From positions 76,520,652 through 76,584,651 of the forward strand of contig ML679961.1 of NCBI GenBank assembly GCA_007922225.1: a stretch of DNA of 64,000 nucleotides, written 5' to 3'. This document shows, one piece after another, positions 23,360-36,364 of this stretch; positions within the stretch are counted from its first letter, which is position 1, and every line of letters starts with the position of its first letter. The translations under genes were made by a program, and so were the position numbers. Under the pieces are notes generated by a model. That model searched no databases, was not told the origin of the DNA, and was given only the letters and a program-made list of their open reading frames with translations. Origin of the DNA: Emydura subglobosa (Eukaryota; Chordata; Testudines; Chelidae).

Positions 23360-24340
23360 CTATTGAGTTTTGAGAGGTGGGCGGGCGAAAGCATGTCGAC
23401 ATCTGAAGGCCCCTCCCACAGCCTAAGGGGAGGAGCTATTGAACCCGGGGCCTAAGTATTACGGGCGACAACTAATGATAAAACAGGGACAGAAGTGGGA
23501 GTTACAGGTTCAAAATCAGGATCCAGAGGGCGAAACGGAGCAGAGAACCCTGGAGAGTGCCCACTGCTCCTCAAAGGTGTCTAGGGAGCCAGCGGATGCG
23601 GCCCAGAGGAACTCTGCCCGGATGTGTGATCGAAGGGAGGACTGGAAGTAGGCCCCACAGTTGTAGAGCACCTCCCCATCTAGCATTCTGCTGCTGGTGG
23701 AATAGATAGCCACCTTGGCTAGCACCAGGAGGAGGTTGACAAGGAAATCTCACTACTTTGGGGGCCACAGATGGGGCATGTATAAATCAGAGGGTGTGGG
23801 GAAAAGTGCAGCCAGAACCTAAGAAGAAGTTTCTGAAGGAGCTGGAAAAGGGACCGCAACCTGACACACTCAAGATGGGTGTGTGCCAAGGTCTCCCTCA
23901 TACCACAGAAGAGGCAGGTATCAGGGAGGGGAGTGAACCATGCCAAGTACATGTCCTTGCTCCTGTTTCCATGAAGGAGCTACCAACTAATATCCCCTTG
24001 GACCGGGGTGGAATACAGGCTGGCCCATCAGGATTCCTGACTCTCCACAGGGTAGGAGGTCCCACCACTTGGTATCAGAGCAGGACATGAGGGTAAGGAA
24101 ATGAAAAGTATGGAGCACAAGCGTGTACAGGTGTGTCCTGGGTGCGGTCTGGAAATGAACCAGCTGCAGATCATGCAGCTGACTTGGGTTACGAGGGAGG
24201 AGGAGCATAGTGGGGGCTCACAGGACAGGAGCCTAATAGCAAGGTCCAGAGGGCCAGGGGTGAAGGGTGGGCTGAGAACACCCTCCTGCAGGACCCCCTC
24301 AAGGAAATTAGAGTCTACAGTGTCTAACTCAGTGTAAGCC
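23360..24340 (-). pseudogene. LINE ORF2 C-terminal remnant (L1/Tx1-like, tentative)
   Basis: Minus-strand frames, broken by stops and frameshifts, read as the end of a non-LTR retrotransposon polyprotein. The 23719-23952 segment holds a zinc-knuckle-like CLFCGMRETLAHTHLEC (C-x2-C-x7-H-x4-C), then RLRSLFQLLQKLLLRFWLHF. A later frame (23516-23725) adds KVAIYSTSSR and AEFLWAASAGSLDTFEEQWA. These resemble the C-terminus of proteins annotated as transposon TX1-like in reptiles. The clade is from memory and tentative. The catalytic reverse transcriptase part is absent. GC is higher than the flanks. The 3' untranslated part runs down to about 23360. Confidence 0.6.
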
Positions 24341-24384
24341 TTGGAACCGGAGTGATACTACCATATTTGCCAGATTCATTTTGT

Positions 24385-24522
24385 GGCCTTGGACTTGTCA
24401 CATCACCTCTGCTTCAGTTTCTCTTACAATGGGGATAATAATTAATTGCCTCACATGGGTTCATTAATGTTTGTAAGTTGTTTTGTGATCCTGATATTAA
24501 AGATATCATGTATTTTTAAATA
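24385..24522 (+). repeat. MIR-type SINE, 3' part
   Basis: CTTGGACTTGTCACATCACC, TCAGTTTCTCTTACAATGGG and a GTGATCCTGATATTAAAG end give the MIR core and tail. The head is missing. Confidence 0.7.
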
Positions 24523-24564
24523 TTTTATTTTATTACTGTCTGAAGAGCAGGGGAGAGAGAGAAC

Positions 24565-24665
24565 TATGAGGGCCAGACTCCTCTCATTCACGTGAATGTA
24601 AATCCAGAGTAACTCCACCTAAATGAGTGCTGTCAAAACAGTGCAAGTGAGATCAGAATCTACCC
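24565..24665. repeat. Fold-back element of the AGTTACTC family
   Basis: GGCCAGACTCCTCTCATTC, CAGAGTAACTCCACC and GTGAGATCAGAATCTACCC are the two arms and centre of the palindrome. Confidence 0.5.
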
Positions 24666-24669
24666 TCAA

Positions 24670-27335
24670 CCAAATTCGGAGGGGAATTTGAAATTCAGAT
24701 AGCTCAGATCTTCCTTGGTTCTTCATTCAGGAGAAAATTGGGAGTGTTCAGAAATATGTTGAATTTGTACCAGAACATAAAAATCTTTCTACAATATTTG
24801 CAAAACGTTCTTAATTATTGTGCCAAACTCTCATTTTCTATGAACACCAGTTGTCTTTCTATGTTTTTTAATTCATGAGCCAGATTTTCTAGTTTCAGAT
24901 TCTGATATCTGGGCGATGTGGTAGTTAGAACTTGAAAATGATCATTTTGATTTCTCAAAATATAACCTGTAGATATAAAAAGACGATATTTGAGAAAACA
25001 GAAAAAACTTGGAGAGAAGTGTGAAAGTTGTTGCTCTCACAAGGCAAGTTTGTTCTCCCCTAAGGATAGTTGTTTCACGTCTGTTTATTTAGGAATGGAG
25101 CATTTCAGTGTGCACTGCAGCAATCACTTTAGTGGAGAGGTGTTTCATTACCACACTAGGCCTTTGAGGCAATTTGGAGAAAATTAGCCTTCAGCCAACA
25201 CTGTTGGTCAGGAAGGGAAACAATAAAAGAGCAAATGATACCTAAACAGCTGATGTCTAAGGCAAAAATGAAAAGAACAATGGAGTTGTACTTTCGTTTC
25301 ATTTCTGTGTACTTATAAACAACTGGTTCAGGGAACATTATGAAATAGTGTCTTTTCTTTAAACGCTGTTTCTTTGTTATGGTATTTTCCTGATATGGTG
25401 TACATTTTCAGTGAGGGGGTCAGAACCAAACTTTTATAATTTTTGAGTGTTTGGACCTATGGTTTGTTGTTTTTCACTACATATCATAAAGCTTGATATT
25501 GGTGACACGTATGAATAAATCTTGCCCCCTCCTCTGTAAACATGTAGGATCCCGTTAGCAGAACTGACCCTGTTGTATTGGGAGCGGATGCAGAGTGAGT
25601 ATGTATCAACTATGTAGTGTGGCCCAGGCTTCTGGTTAATTATATATCTGCCCTGCTTAGTTCATTCTTAAATTAGTTTTTTTAATTGATAAATTAAGTG
25701 TTCTGACTACTGTGTGTGTGTTGCCTTCCTGCTTATTGCTCCCTGTTCCTGTTTGTCCTCTGCCCTCTCCACCACAGCCAGGCACTCTCCAGATGCATTG
25801 GAACTTCAGCAGAACAATCTCTCACATATTTGTCTAGTCAGCATTTTTCTGGATTTGAGCAAATCTGATCAATGGAGCTGGTTTGTTCAGATCAGGGGTC
25901 TGGCTTCAGACTGGTTTGTGTTGTGCAGTGGATCTGTGGGGGGAGGTGTGGGTAATCATTCCAGCCCATTGTTACTGATGCATGACTTCAGCATAAAGAC
26001 CATCCGGAAGGAATCACAGTGATAAGATTAAAAAGATACAGTGTGGGCGACTGCATGGGAAGAATCTTCAAAGGGATCATTTGAAGTGCATCATCTGAGA
26101 GTTTAAAATGCCTATGTCAGCTGAGCAAGGGTGAGATCAATTAGTCTTTCTGACCTTCTGGTGAGCCTATAGAAGTCTGTCAGAAGCTGCTGCTTGGATA
26201 CAAGGAGTCCTTTAGGGAGGAGTTACAGACTTGTCCTGAATATAAAACTGTGTTGTTGATTTGTTAATAAAATATAGGCAGATAGTAGAGAAACAAATAC
26301 TGCTGTCTTAAAAAAATGATTTCCCAGTAGTTGGAGGATGGCTTGTAGGAATCTGATGGTCCATGAAAGGTCAGTTAATCTCCTGGATGCCTAAAAATGT
26401 TCTATTTTGGCCTTACTGTATGTTACTGGGAGCCTGCTGATTACCATATGGTGACAGACTTGTCTCTTGGGATCAGCACCCCTCCACCCCCCTTGGAAGG
26501 ATTAATTTTGTCTTCCTTTCTGAACACAAAGGAATAAAAAAAGCTTCAGCCTCTTGATTCTTTCTTTTCCTCTCTGTTGCCCATGTTAATTTAATTTGAC
26601 GGCCTGGTATATAGGATTTGTCAAATACTGTAACGTTAAGCAGGACCAATATTAAAAACTGTGTTTTAATCTTATGTAATCCAGATGTGAGTGCCAATAA
26701 AACAGCACAATAAAATGAAATGTCAGATTTTAGGGGGGAGTCCATTTGCCACTTTTCCACATGGCATAAACTACAGAGCAGGGTTTCATACATTACATTA
26801 GCCCCTAAGAATATAAATATTTTTTGTACTCTCAATGCAAGTGGGTAGGGTAACAGTGAGTTTTAGCACTTTCTTGTAACTGGTATTCAGGACATATTTT
26901 ATTTAGTGAAAGATTTGGTTCGTATCAAAAAGACTTATATTTCTGGAAAGACAAGGTGACTCAGGGGACAGTAATAAGTTAAGGAGCCTCTCACTGCTGG
27001 GTTGCTGATTTGGGTCTTCAGCAGAGACTGGTGGAGAAGTCCCTCTCACCAGGTGATTGTTCAGTGTCCTGTACAAAATGAGTTGAGTTGGTAATCCAAT
27101 TCTACTCAACCATAGGTATGTGTTCAAATCACACAGTCTGCCACCAAAATGGCCACTGTTTAGCCACCTTGTTGGCAGTCTTAGCAGTCTTCAGCCAAGG
27201 ACTGAATGAACTTTGTGCTGGAAAAGATTATCCTGCTGGAGTAGGGTTAAGGAACTTCAAGGGGGTGGCATGAGGAAGCTTGCTCTTCTGCTGCTACCTG
27301 TCCTGTGGGGGATGAGTGGACTTCAGTATCCAGAC
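24670..27335. other. No gene recognised
   Basis: Open frames here are short and overlap in both directions. No repeat family was clearly identified. Confidence 0.4.
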
Positions 27336-27339
27336 TGGG

Positions 27340-29572
27340 AATGTGTCCAAAAAATGAGGAAGCTCATTAAATGGAAATTATAAGGAAGAGTCATAAGTGT
27401 GAAATGCCTGAAAACTGCATGGAAACTACTTTAAAAACACCATAATAGACTCAAACTAAATGTATACCCCAAATAAAAATAATTGTAAAAGGACCAAAAA
27501 ATGCCATCATGGGTAAAAAACAACAGAGTAAAAGAGGCGGTTAAAGGCAAAAGACTTCCTTTAGAAAGTGAAAGTCAAATCCCACTGAGGACAATAGAAA
27601 GGGGAGAAACTCTGCAAAGTCAAGTGTGAAAGTATAATTAGGCAGGCCAAAAATGAATTTGAAGACACAAACTAACAGCAAACATTTTAAAGTAAATCAG
27701 AAGCACAAAGCCTATTAAACAGTCAGTGGGACCACTGGCCGATTGAGGTGCTAAAGGATCACTGCAGGAAGACAAGGCTGTTGCAGAGAAGCTAAATGAA
27801 TTTTTTGTATTGGTCTTCGCTGTAGAGGATGTGAGGGAGATTCCCGCTCCTGAGCCATTCCTTTTAGGTGAAAAATCTGAGGAACTGTCCCAATAGAGGA
27901 AATTTGGGAACAAATTGATAAATTAAATAGTAATAAATCATCAGGGCCAGATGGTATTAACCCAAGAGGTCTGAAGAAACTCAGATATGAAATTGCAGAA
28001 CTACTAACTATGGTATGTATCAGCTTATATATCAGATAACTGGAGGTTAGCTAATGTGATGCCATTTAAAAAACAAGAACAACAAAAAAGGATCCAGAGG
28101 TGATCCTTGCAATTACAGGCCAGTAAGCCTAACTTCAGTACCAGACAAATTGATTCAAACTATAGTAAAGAACAGAATTATCAGTCATACAGATGAACAT
28201 GATATGTCAGGGAAGAGTCAACCTGGCTTTTTGTAAAGGGAAATCATGCCTCACCAATCTGTTAGAACTCTTTTGAGGATGTCAACAAGCATGTGAACAA
28301 GGGTGATCCAGTTGAAATAGTGTACTTGGTCTTTCAAAAAGCATTTGACAAGGACCCACTCCAAAGGCTCGTAAGCGGTCATGGAATAAGAAGGAAGGTC
28401 CTCTCATGGATCAGTAACTGGTTAAAAGAGAGGAAACAGAGGGTAGCAATAAATGGTCAGTTTCCATAGTGGAGAGAAATAAATAGGGGGTCCCCCAAGG
28501 ATCTGTTCTCGGACCAGTACTGTTCAACATATCTGTACGTCTGGCAAAGTTTGCAGCTGATACAAAACTACTCAAGCTAGTTAAGTCCAAACCAGACTGC
28601 AAAAAGTTTTAAAGGGATCTCACAAAACTGGATGACTAGGCAATAGAATGGTAGATGAAACTCAACGTTAAGTGCAAAGTAATGCACATTGGAAAACATA
28701 ATCCCAACCAGACATACAAAACGATGGGATATAAATTAGCTGATACCACTCAAGGGCGATCAAAGAGTTATTGTAAACAGTTCTCTGAAAACATCTGCTT
28801 AATGTGCTGCATCAGTCATAAAAAGCTAACAATGCTAGGAGTCATTAGTAAAGGGATCTATAATAAGACAGAAAATATCAAAATGCCACTATATAAATCA
28901 ATGATACACCCATACCTTGAATTGTGTGCAGTTCTGGTCACCCTCTCTGAAAAAAAAAATATTAGAATTTGAAAAGGTATAAAGAAGGGCAACAAAAATG
29001 ATTGCAGGTATGGAACAACTTTCCTATAAGGAGAGATTAAAAAAAGACTGGAACTGTTCATCTTAGAAAAAGAGATGACTAAAGGGGGATATGATAGTCT
29101 ATAAAATCATGAATGATGTGGAGAAAGTGAACAAGGAAGTGTTAATTACCCCTTCACATAACACAAGAACCAGGTGTTATCCAATGAAATTAATAGGCAT
29201 TAGATTGAAAACAAATATAAGGAAGTACTAATTCACACAATGCACAGTCAACCTGCAGAACTTGTTGTCAGCGGATGTTGTGAAGGCCAAAAGTATAACT
29301 GGTTTAAAAAAGGAATTAGATAAGCTCATGGAGGACAGGTCCACCAGTGATTCTTAGCTAAGATGGTCAAGGATACAACTCCATGCTCTGGGAGTCCCTA
29401 ATCCTCTGTCTGCCAGAAGCTGGGACTGGATGACAGGGGATGGATCACTCAATAATTGTCCTGTTCTGTTCTTACCTCTGTAGCTGCTAGCACTGGCCAC
29501 TGTTGGAAGACAAGATACGGGACTAGACAGACTATTGGTCTGACCCCATATGGCTGTTCTTATGTTTTACAA
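27340..29572 (+). mobile_element. CR1 LINE, 5'-truncated and decayed
   Basis: Reads as the reverse-transcriptase half of CR1 ORF2 on the plus strand with many frame breaks. Recognisable pieces include the segment around 28080-28500 (AACCTGGCTTTTTGTAAAGG, ATGCCTCACCAATCTGTTAG, AGCATTTGACAAGGACCC) and the frame at 28655-28972 (VKCKVMHIGKHNPN, KTENIKMPLYKSMIHPYLE). The 3' end at 29540-29572 has TTGGTCTGACCCCATATGGC and TGTTCTTATGTTTTA, the usual CR1 terminus. It cannot make protein. Its length of about 2.2 kb suggests 5' truncation on insertion. Confidence 0.85.
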
Positions 29573-30325
29573 ACAATATTAACAAATAAAAACAATGACA
29601 CCCCTCTGTTTCTGCAACATTCATTCTCTTCAGTTTCAGAGTTCAGAAGATTTATAATGGTAGTTATCTTAAACCAAGATTCCAACTTGCAATTAATTCC
29701 CTCCACTCCCTTTGATGCTGTACTGATCTTTCTTCTTTGAAAAGGGAAGAGCACTGAGTAAATACTGGTATTAGGAACACAGACTGGATAGATATGGACC
29801 AGAACCCAGTAATAGAATAAGATGAAGCCGGTCTCAGAATCTTCCTGGTTTTGTTTAAACTGTCCACCACCTTTTGCATTGTAGAAATGTGTCAGAATTG
29901 GAACTATAGTCAAACCACCACAGTTTCCAAAAATATCATCTTGGGTATTTTGAATAAAATGAGAGTTGGATCTAACCCATCCCTGGGTTTGATTAGAGAA
30001 AACCAAAACCTGAACCATGAGGTTTTGCAAAACCAAAACCACCCCCTGTCTTTGCTTATCTGTAACTGATGATTCATTTAAAAGTCAGGAGCCAAAGGAA
30101 AAAAAAAAACCCAACAAATGTAATTTTAGGGAAACAGTTTGAGGGGGAAAATGCATTTATCAGAACCGCTCTCTTCTACTTCTGGGACCCCAAATTAAGA
30201 CATTATGTTATTATTATGCTATGCTATTCATCCCCTAGTGTCAGTGTGTTTCAGTTAAAACCACACCTGCTGCTGGTAAAGCAGGTATGTTATTAACTGG
30301 TCTATGCTGCCACTAGGTAATACAT
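29573..30325. other. No gene recognised
   Basis: Both strands have overlapping open frames (29560-30042 minus, 29851-30069 plus) without splice or start context. Confidence 0.35.
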
Positions 30326-30329
30326 GAAA

Positions 30330-30535
30330 AGAAGGATTCACCAGTGGTTAAGGGATTGCTCTAGGACTTGAGAGACCAGTGTTTAATTCTCTACTCTGTC
30401 ATGGACTTCCTGTGTAATCTTGGGCAAAGTCTCTGTCTACCTCAATCCCCTATCTGTAAAATGAGGATAACAGTACTTCCTTTCCTCACAAAGGTATTGT
30501 AAGGATAAATACACAGAAGATTCTGAGGTTCTCAG
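30330..30535 (+). repeat. MIR-type SINE
   Basis: The head is AAGGGATTGCTCTAGGACTT, the core TAATCTTGGGCAAAGTCTC and CTGTAAAATGAGGATAACAG, and the tail ACACAGAAGATTCTGAGG. Confidence 0.8.
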
Positions 30536-30539
30536 GTAT

Positions 30540-32885
30540 TAGTGTGATGGGGAGGGCTTCCACTTTAAGTACTGAATGGACATTGGAGTCAAGTATTCAT
30601 TATAGGTGTCCAGGTGTAACGTGAGGATAGGGTTCATTCTAGCTTTTCTCCTGCTGTAGGCCAGCTAAGAAGTATCCGACCCTTGCCAGCCACACAGAGT
30701 TAATGAACATTTTGCTGCCCTAGGCAGCCAGTTCAGAAGATAGTGTTACTCACTGAAAAGAGGAGCAGGTAGAACCCCAGAATCCTGGACGTTCCTCAAG
30801 AGAGGTTTCAGAATTCAAGTGCCTTAGGTATTTCTAAGACAAACAGAACATTCCCATGGCTCTTCTGTCCACAGGAGTGTGTGAACCATCACCGAACAGT
30901 CACTACATTTGTCTGCAGCTGCTGCATTAAGAGCATCTAATTCACTCTGAGACAGCTCACTGCTGAAAGATATTATGGGATGCAGAGCCAACTTGAAATA
31001 TACCCCTGGTTTTAACACTAATGCTATTTATGTCCAGCTTCAGCCTTTTTGAAACTGCAGTGTAAGCAACTGTAAAGTACATGTAACAGCAACTCCATTT
31101 GAATAACTCTGTCCCATTTAGTCAATCATTTGATCTGGCATTCTTTGGTTGGTTTGATTCATTCATTAACTGTGTAACCCATTCATTTTTGTTGATTCCA
31201 TAAATCATGCGCTTGCCAGAAGTAGAGAGAGACATTAGAACACATGCAAGAGCCATTAACTACAAATGAGAGTACCTGTAAGATGGTTGCCCCAGATAGC
31301 TGGCGGATGAGCACTCACTTCCGCACGGTACCAGGTGGAAAGGTCAGCTAAACATCAGCCATTTCCCCTGTTCCTGATTAAAGCAATAAACATGGTACTA
31401 GAGTATTCCCATTAGGGAGATACTATAGCTTCCAAAACCAGGGGCAGCTTCCTCCTGTCATGCTCAACTGTGGCTGTGCATGTTTTTCCTCCAAATTATA
31501 ACATGATTTTAATCTAAACAGACATCATTTCTGAAGCCAAGCACATAAAACATGTATCATAAGGCAACAATGAAAGAAAGCAATACAGCTTGCAAAGTGA
31601 CCATGTGATAGTTACAGAAGTGGTGTGGTGTTGGGGGCCGGAGGGGAAGAGCTGTGCAGAGAACGGACATTAGAAAGCTAGGCAGCTAATGGAAAAAGCA
31701 ACGAATGAACAGAGGTATTGTATTCAATTTAGTGAAGCAGATTCCCCAGAGAAAGGTTAGGTTCCAACGTAAATGAAATCCCCTTGAATGGCATTCTATC
31801 CCTTTCCAGCTACAGACATGATTATCTGTTTAAAATAAAATAAAAGTTGGAGTACTTATTGCTCCTATTCTACATTGCACACCTTCAAAATGCCATTTTT
31901 ATCTTGGCTACAAGGGGTCCATTGTCCGGGTTCTGCATACAGGAGAAATTGCATTCTGGAGCCTCTCATCAGATGTAGCATCCCCTTTGTTTGTTATTTT
32001 TATAACACTTTTTTTCATTGCGTTCAGTGTTGATGTAAAAGGGTAGCTGGAAGCAGCCACTGAAATCCTCCAGCCATAGAACAGGATTCCCCAGTGACAT
32101 GCCACCCCCTGTTCTGAGGGGCCTAGTTCTAGGTATAAGAGGATAGGCTGGCCTGTGTGCCCATTCAGTCTTTGGTTTCTCTCTCAGACAGCAGTCATGG
32201 TACTTGTGACAAGGGACACCTGTTAATTTCACATAGGTCACTGAAGAGCTGTCAGATGATGGTAACTTCTCGTCACTATCCCCCAGGCTGGATTCAAACT
32301 GGTGAACTAACAGAATCCTTATCCCCTTCACTTCCCCAGAAATCTCTCTCTGGCAAGATGTGCCAGAGTTGTTGGCTTTGTGCCCAGAGGCCACTTATTC
32401 AGCCAACTCAGTTGAACTGTGGTTTATCTTGTTAGGGAAACAACCCTATTACTACTTGTTATCACAGCATATCTCATCAGGATAGTGTTACTTGTAAGAT
32501 ACCAGGAGTACATCATAATGTACAAACTGTAGTGGTTGCTTAAGGAAAGCTAAAATAGTCTAAGGAGATCTACTACTATTGCCTTGACTCCTGCATAGGT
32601 GTCCTGTGACACAGTATTGTCACGTTGAATTTAGTTTGAATCGGGGCCAAACAGAATTTTTTCTGTCTGCCATGGGATGAACCTGAAGTCAGCGGTTTAA
32701 GCAACTCCCAAAATTATTATTCTGTGCTGTTTAATGAGTTAATTTTAAGATGAGTAATTGTCAAGCTGTCCTGCAGTGGTTCAAGAGCATGAGTATCCAC
32801 CTCAGGGCAGACTGTTAAGAAGCAAGGCATAAACTCCAAATTGGCTGTGAATTTTCTACTCAGAATTCAGCAACCAGTTAAAGTG
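30540..32885. other. No confident gene
   Basis: A weak exon-like segment lies at 30893-30962 on the minus strand (acceptor TATCTTTCAG, poor donor). The frames at 31969-32435 overlap on both strands and look like an unclassified repeat. Confidence 0.35.
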
Positions 32886-32889
32886 TAAA

Positions 32890-34110
32890 CTCCTCAGGCA
32901 CTATAACAGCCACAGAATCACAGACAGTCCCCTTGGGTACTCCGATCTATCTTGCGACTCATGTAAGCTTGCCTTTGTGATATATGGTCCCTTACACCAA
33001 AAATCTCAATAATATTCAGGTTACTCCCAGTCCCAAAGGACCAGTCACTTACACCAAGTTAATTGCACCATAGATCTCTCACCAACTATAACACTTGTAG
33101 CAAATCCTATAATAATCTAAAGATTTATTAACTAGGAAATGAGTTATTTACAAGGGTAAAGCAAGCAAACATACATACACAAATGAGTTCCAGTGTTAAG
33201 TTTCAAAGGGTAATAGAAGCTGCTATAATAAGCAAGCTCTTAGGGCTAACCCAGTCTTAAACACTAGGGATCTCTTGTTTATGCCTAGAAAACCTTGCTC
33301 TTGAGAGTCCAAGAAGCATAGAGATACAGTTCCTACTTGTTAGGGCTTTTTATTCCTTCCCCTCTTCTGAGTTGCAAATTTGCTTTGAGTTGCAAATTTA
33401 AGCCTGGTCTCCACTAGGAAATTAGATTGATGAAAAATTTACCCACTGAGCGATGTAGTTAAACTGACCTAATCCCTGGTGTAGATAGCACTAGGTCAAT
33501 GGGAGAATTCTCCTTTCGACCTAGCTACTGCCTCTAGGGGCAGTGGATTACTTAAACTGATGGGAAAACTCCCTCTGTCAGCATGTGAATACACTGAAGT
33601 GCTGCGGCTGTGCTGCTATAGCAGTTTGTGTAGACAGGCCCTTAATTGATGGGAGGAATTCACTTGCTGATCTCCTTTTCGTGGGGGTGGAGGAAAGGAG
33701 AGCGATCAACAAAGCCTTTTGTCCTCTGATGTTCCACAGTAGTTTGTTTCCTGTCAGTGAGCCTTCTCTGTGGGGCAGGAGATAACACCCCTTTTGTTGT
33801 AAATCAGCATTTCACACTTATTTTCTCTCTCCCATCTGGTAATTTACAATTACAGAGCAAACACTTTGATATTAACCTTATAACATGGGATAGAGGTATT
33901 GTAAATGAGACTAATTCAAGCCCCAGCTTACAAGCATTCAATAAAGTCTGAACACATTCTTATCATTCTAATACCAGTTTTAACTATTAACACACAGGTG
34001 AGCCAGACTGGTTTCCAACTATGTTTTTATCAGTGTTCAATGAAGACCTAGGGGCCTTGGCATGAACTGACAGTTGGCCTGTCAGCATCACAATAATGCT
34101 TCCAGGAGCT
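32890..34110 (-). mobile_element. Probable old retroelement, split by a MITE
   Basis: The two arms, 32890-33400 and 33645-34110, look like one element from memory of similar reptile repeats (for example CCCAGTCCCAAAGGACCAGT, and CAAGCCCCAGCTTACAAGC next to ATTCAATAAAGTCTGAAC). Orientation and class (probably LTR-type) are inferred and uncertain. There is an 18-bp tandem GAGTTGCAAATTT at the break. Confidence 0.35.
33401..33641. mobile_element. PIF/Harbinger-type MITE with TTA duplication
   Basis: Starts AGCCTGGTCTCCACTAGG and ends TTGTGTAGACAGGCC, imperfect inverted ends. TTA flanks both sides (33398-33400 and 33642-33644). It is 241 bp and non-coding, and is inserted in the element at 32.89-34.11 kb. 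Confidence 0.65.
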
Positions 34111-34462
34111 TTTCTGTGTTGCGTACTTTTAGAGAGACATTGGTAGATGAATACCTAGCTCCAAACCACACCTCTCATTCTCTCTCTCTCAGATGGACAG
34201 TGCAGTTATTTGCTTGGTGACACATTGATATACAGTGGGGTTATTTGAAGGTGCCCAGTGTTCATTAACTGGGGTGACCCAGGACTAGAACAGCAAGGGA
34301 TTGTAGTTTAGGATTGAAATGTTTTGGCAGAGCACCTGCAGCTCAAATTATTTTTAATGGGAACTGTGACTGTATAGCCCCTCAGCTGGTAAAGTTTTGT
34401 CTCAAGTTCAGTACCCCAAAACTGAGCTGTCTATTTCATTGATTAAACACGGGATTTACAGC

Positions 34463-34600
34463 TTGTCTATGTGGCGCAGCAATGCTCACTAGAGGGAGGT
34501 GAATTCTAAAGCACACCAACTTGTTGCCCATTGACTGGCCTGTGTAGACCCTGTTGGCACAAAGTAAAAGTTCCCTAATGAATATTAATGCAGTACTATG
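34463..34600. mobile_element. MITE fragment
   Basis: ACAGCTTGTCTATGTGGCGC and GGCCTGTGTAGACCCTGTTG are related to the ends of the GTCTACAC elements. The right boundary is unclear. Confidence 0.4.
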
Positions 34601-34639
34601 TAGAAATCAAATGTGTCTCGTGCGCATTGATGCTCCATG

Positions 34640-34790
34640 TAGAGAAACCTTAAATCTCTCTGCACCTGAGTTCTTCACCTGTAAAATGAGGATATTAACT
34701 TACCTACTTTGGAAAGGAGTTGGGAAGACTGACTGACTGTAAAACATTTTGAAAATACAAGTGTTATGTAAACAAGGATTGATTCTAATA
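34640..34790 (+). repeat. MIR-type SINE, 3' part
   Basis: TTCTTCACCTGTAAAATGAG, TTAACTTACCTACTTTGG and a TGAAAATACAAGTGTTATGT end fit MIR core and tail. Confidence 0.6.
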
Positions 34791-36350
34791 TCATCTGGAA
34801 AAATGGCCTCCAGGAGGTGGTACTTCCTGGAGAGAGGCGGAAAGGTTGTTCTGCTCTTTGCCTGCAGCTGTCTGAACACACCTGCATTTGTCAGAATCTT
34901 TGTAGAATCTGTAGGGCTGTACACCTATGAAGAGTTGCATGAAAATCTGTTTTAGTTCACAAGATGAAATGAATTGTCTGGTCTTGTCTCCATTTACTCT
35001 ACCAAGTACAATGTTCCACCGGACAGAATTACTGTACAGGCTGTCAGTGTTGACAGCCTCAGCCTAGGAGTGGCCCAGCACTGGAATAGCAGAGCTGTAG
35101 TGTAGGTTAACGATGAGGTGTTGTTGCAGGTGATGAGGAAGGGGAATAAGGCAAGATCAGGAGGGGGGTGGACACTGCAGGCTGGGACTGAAGTGCTGGG
35201 TTCCAAGTGTGTAGGTGAAGCTTGGACAGTCCTTTGCTGCACTATAACCTATCTGTGCACAAAACTGCTAATGTGCAAATAATGGGCTGAATCACCCTTG
35301 AAGCTGCCATGTATTGCAGATTTGAGAAAATCTTCTTGGGGCATAAGTTCAAGTGTTTTTCCTGGAGGAGAGGACGTAAGCGTGTGGCTTCCCAGTATGT
35401 TGAAGACAGCACAGGATCTGCACCCATGTGATTGGTGGGCTTCCTGTGTTCTGTGGGGAACAGATTTTCCCTTGCTTCGTTGAAAATGATAGTGAAAGAT
35501 GCCTTTTGGCTTATCAGATAAAGAAGCAGCTTGTCGACTCCCAGCTAAATGAGGCAAATATTAGAGGTAGCAGATCCCTTCCCACATGAAACTTAAAACA
35601 TTTGACAAACAGTTTCTCCAGCCTCTTCTCCAAACAGATAAATGTTCCTAACCACAGAAATAAAGCAGGCATTTCCCATTCTATATGGTGATAGCTTCTT
35701 AAACATTCTCACTTTGACTTTTTGAAGTAATACAGTCAGCTGATTTTATAATATAGTTAGAAAGACAGATATTAGTGTACTTATACAATGCTTATACAAT
35801 GGGGTCCTGATCTCCTGATTGGGACCCCTGGGTGCTACTGTAAAATTAACAATATATGTCTCTCTGGAGGAACCAAAGAAATAGGCATTTTCTCTCTCTA
35901 TCAGGTCACATCTAGTCAATCCCCCTGTTTGTTCAGGATAGTTCCCAGAATTAGTTTTTCTAGGGGTTTTCTATGTCCCAAATGATGGGGCTTCCATTGT
36001 TCCCTGGCGAGTCTCATTCACAGATCTCACTGTCAGGATTTCCCCCCTTACCCTCTCCTCCCCCCGAAATTCAGATTGTCTTCTTTTGCTTTTATCTCTC
36101 TGCTAATTATCTGGTTACACCCCACGGGACTATCCTAAATAAATTCTTTCCTTCAATATTTTTGCCTTTTGAATACTCAGACATAGTTATCACATCCCCC
36201 ATTGGCTGGCCTTCTACCAAGGTATGCACATTCATTTTCTTTAATATTGCTTTATAAATAGTCCCTCCAGCCTCTTTCTCAGTTTTGTTGCTCTTCTCTG
36301 AACTCTTGCCATTTTGTTAGCATCTTTCACGTTCCCACAACTGAAGGCAG
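34791..36350. other. No gene recognised
   Basis: Short frames on both strands, none bounded by splice sites. No clear repeat except T/C-rich patches near 36040-36070. Confidence 0.4.
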
Positions 36351-36351
36351 C

Positions 36352-36364
36352 ATTCTAGGTGTGG
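36352..36364. other. Target-site duplication, left (13 bp)
   Basis: ATTCTAGGTGTGG is repeated exactly at 36578-36590, on the far side of the palindromic insertion. Confidence 0.85.

Noticed and set aside
29560..30042. Minus-strand open frame of 160 codons next to the CR1 3' end
   Set aside because: Low-complexity composition, overlaps plus-strand frames, and no splice or start support.
31969..32435. Overlapping open frames on both strands (141 and 92 codons)
   Set aside because: No recognised domain and no splice context. More likely an unclassified repeat.
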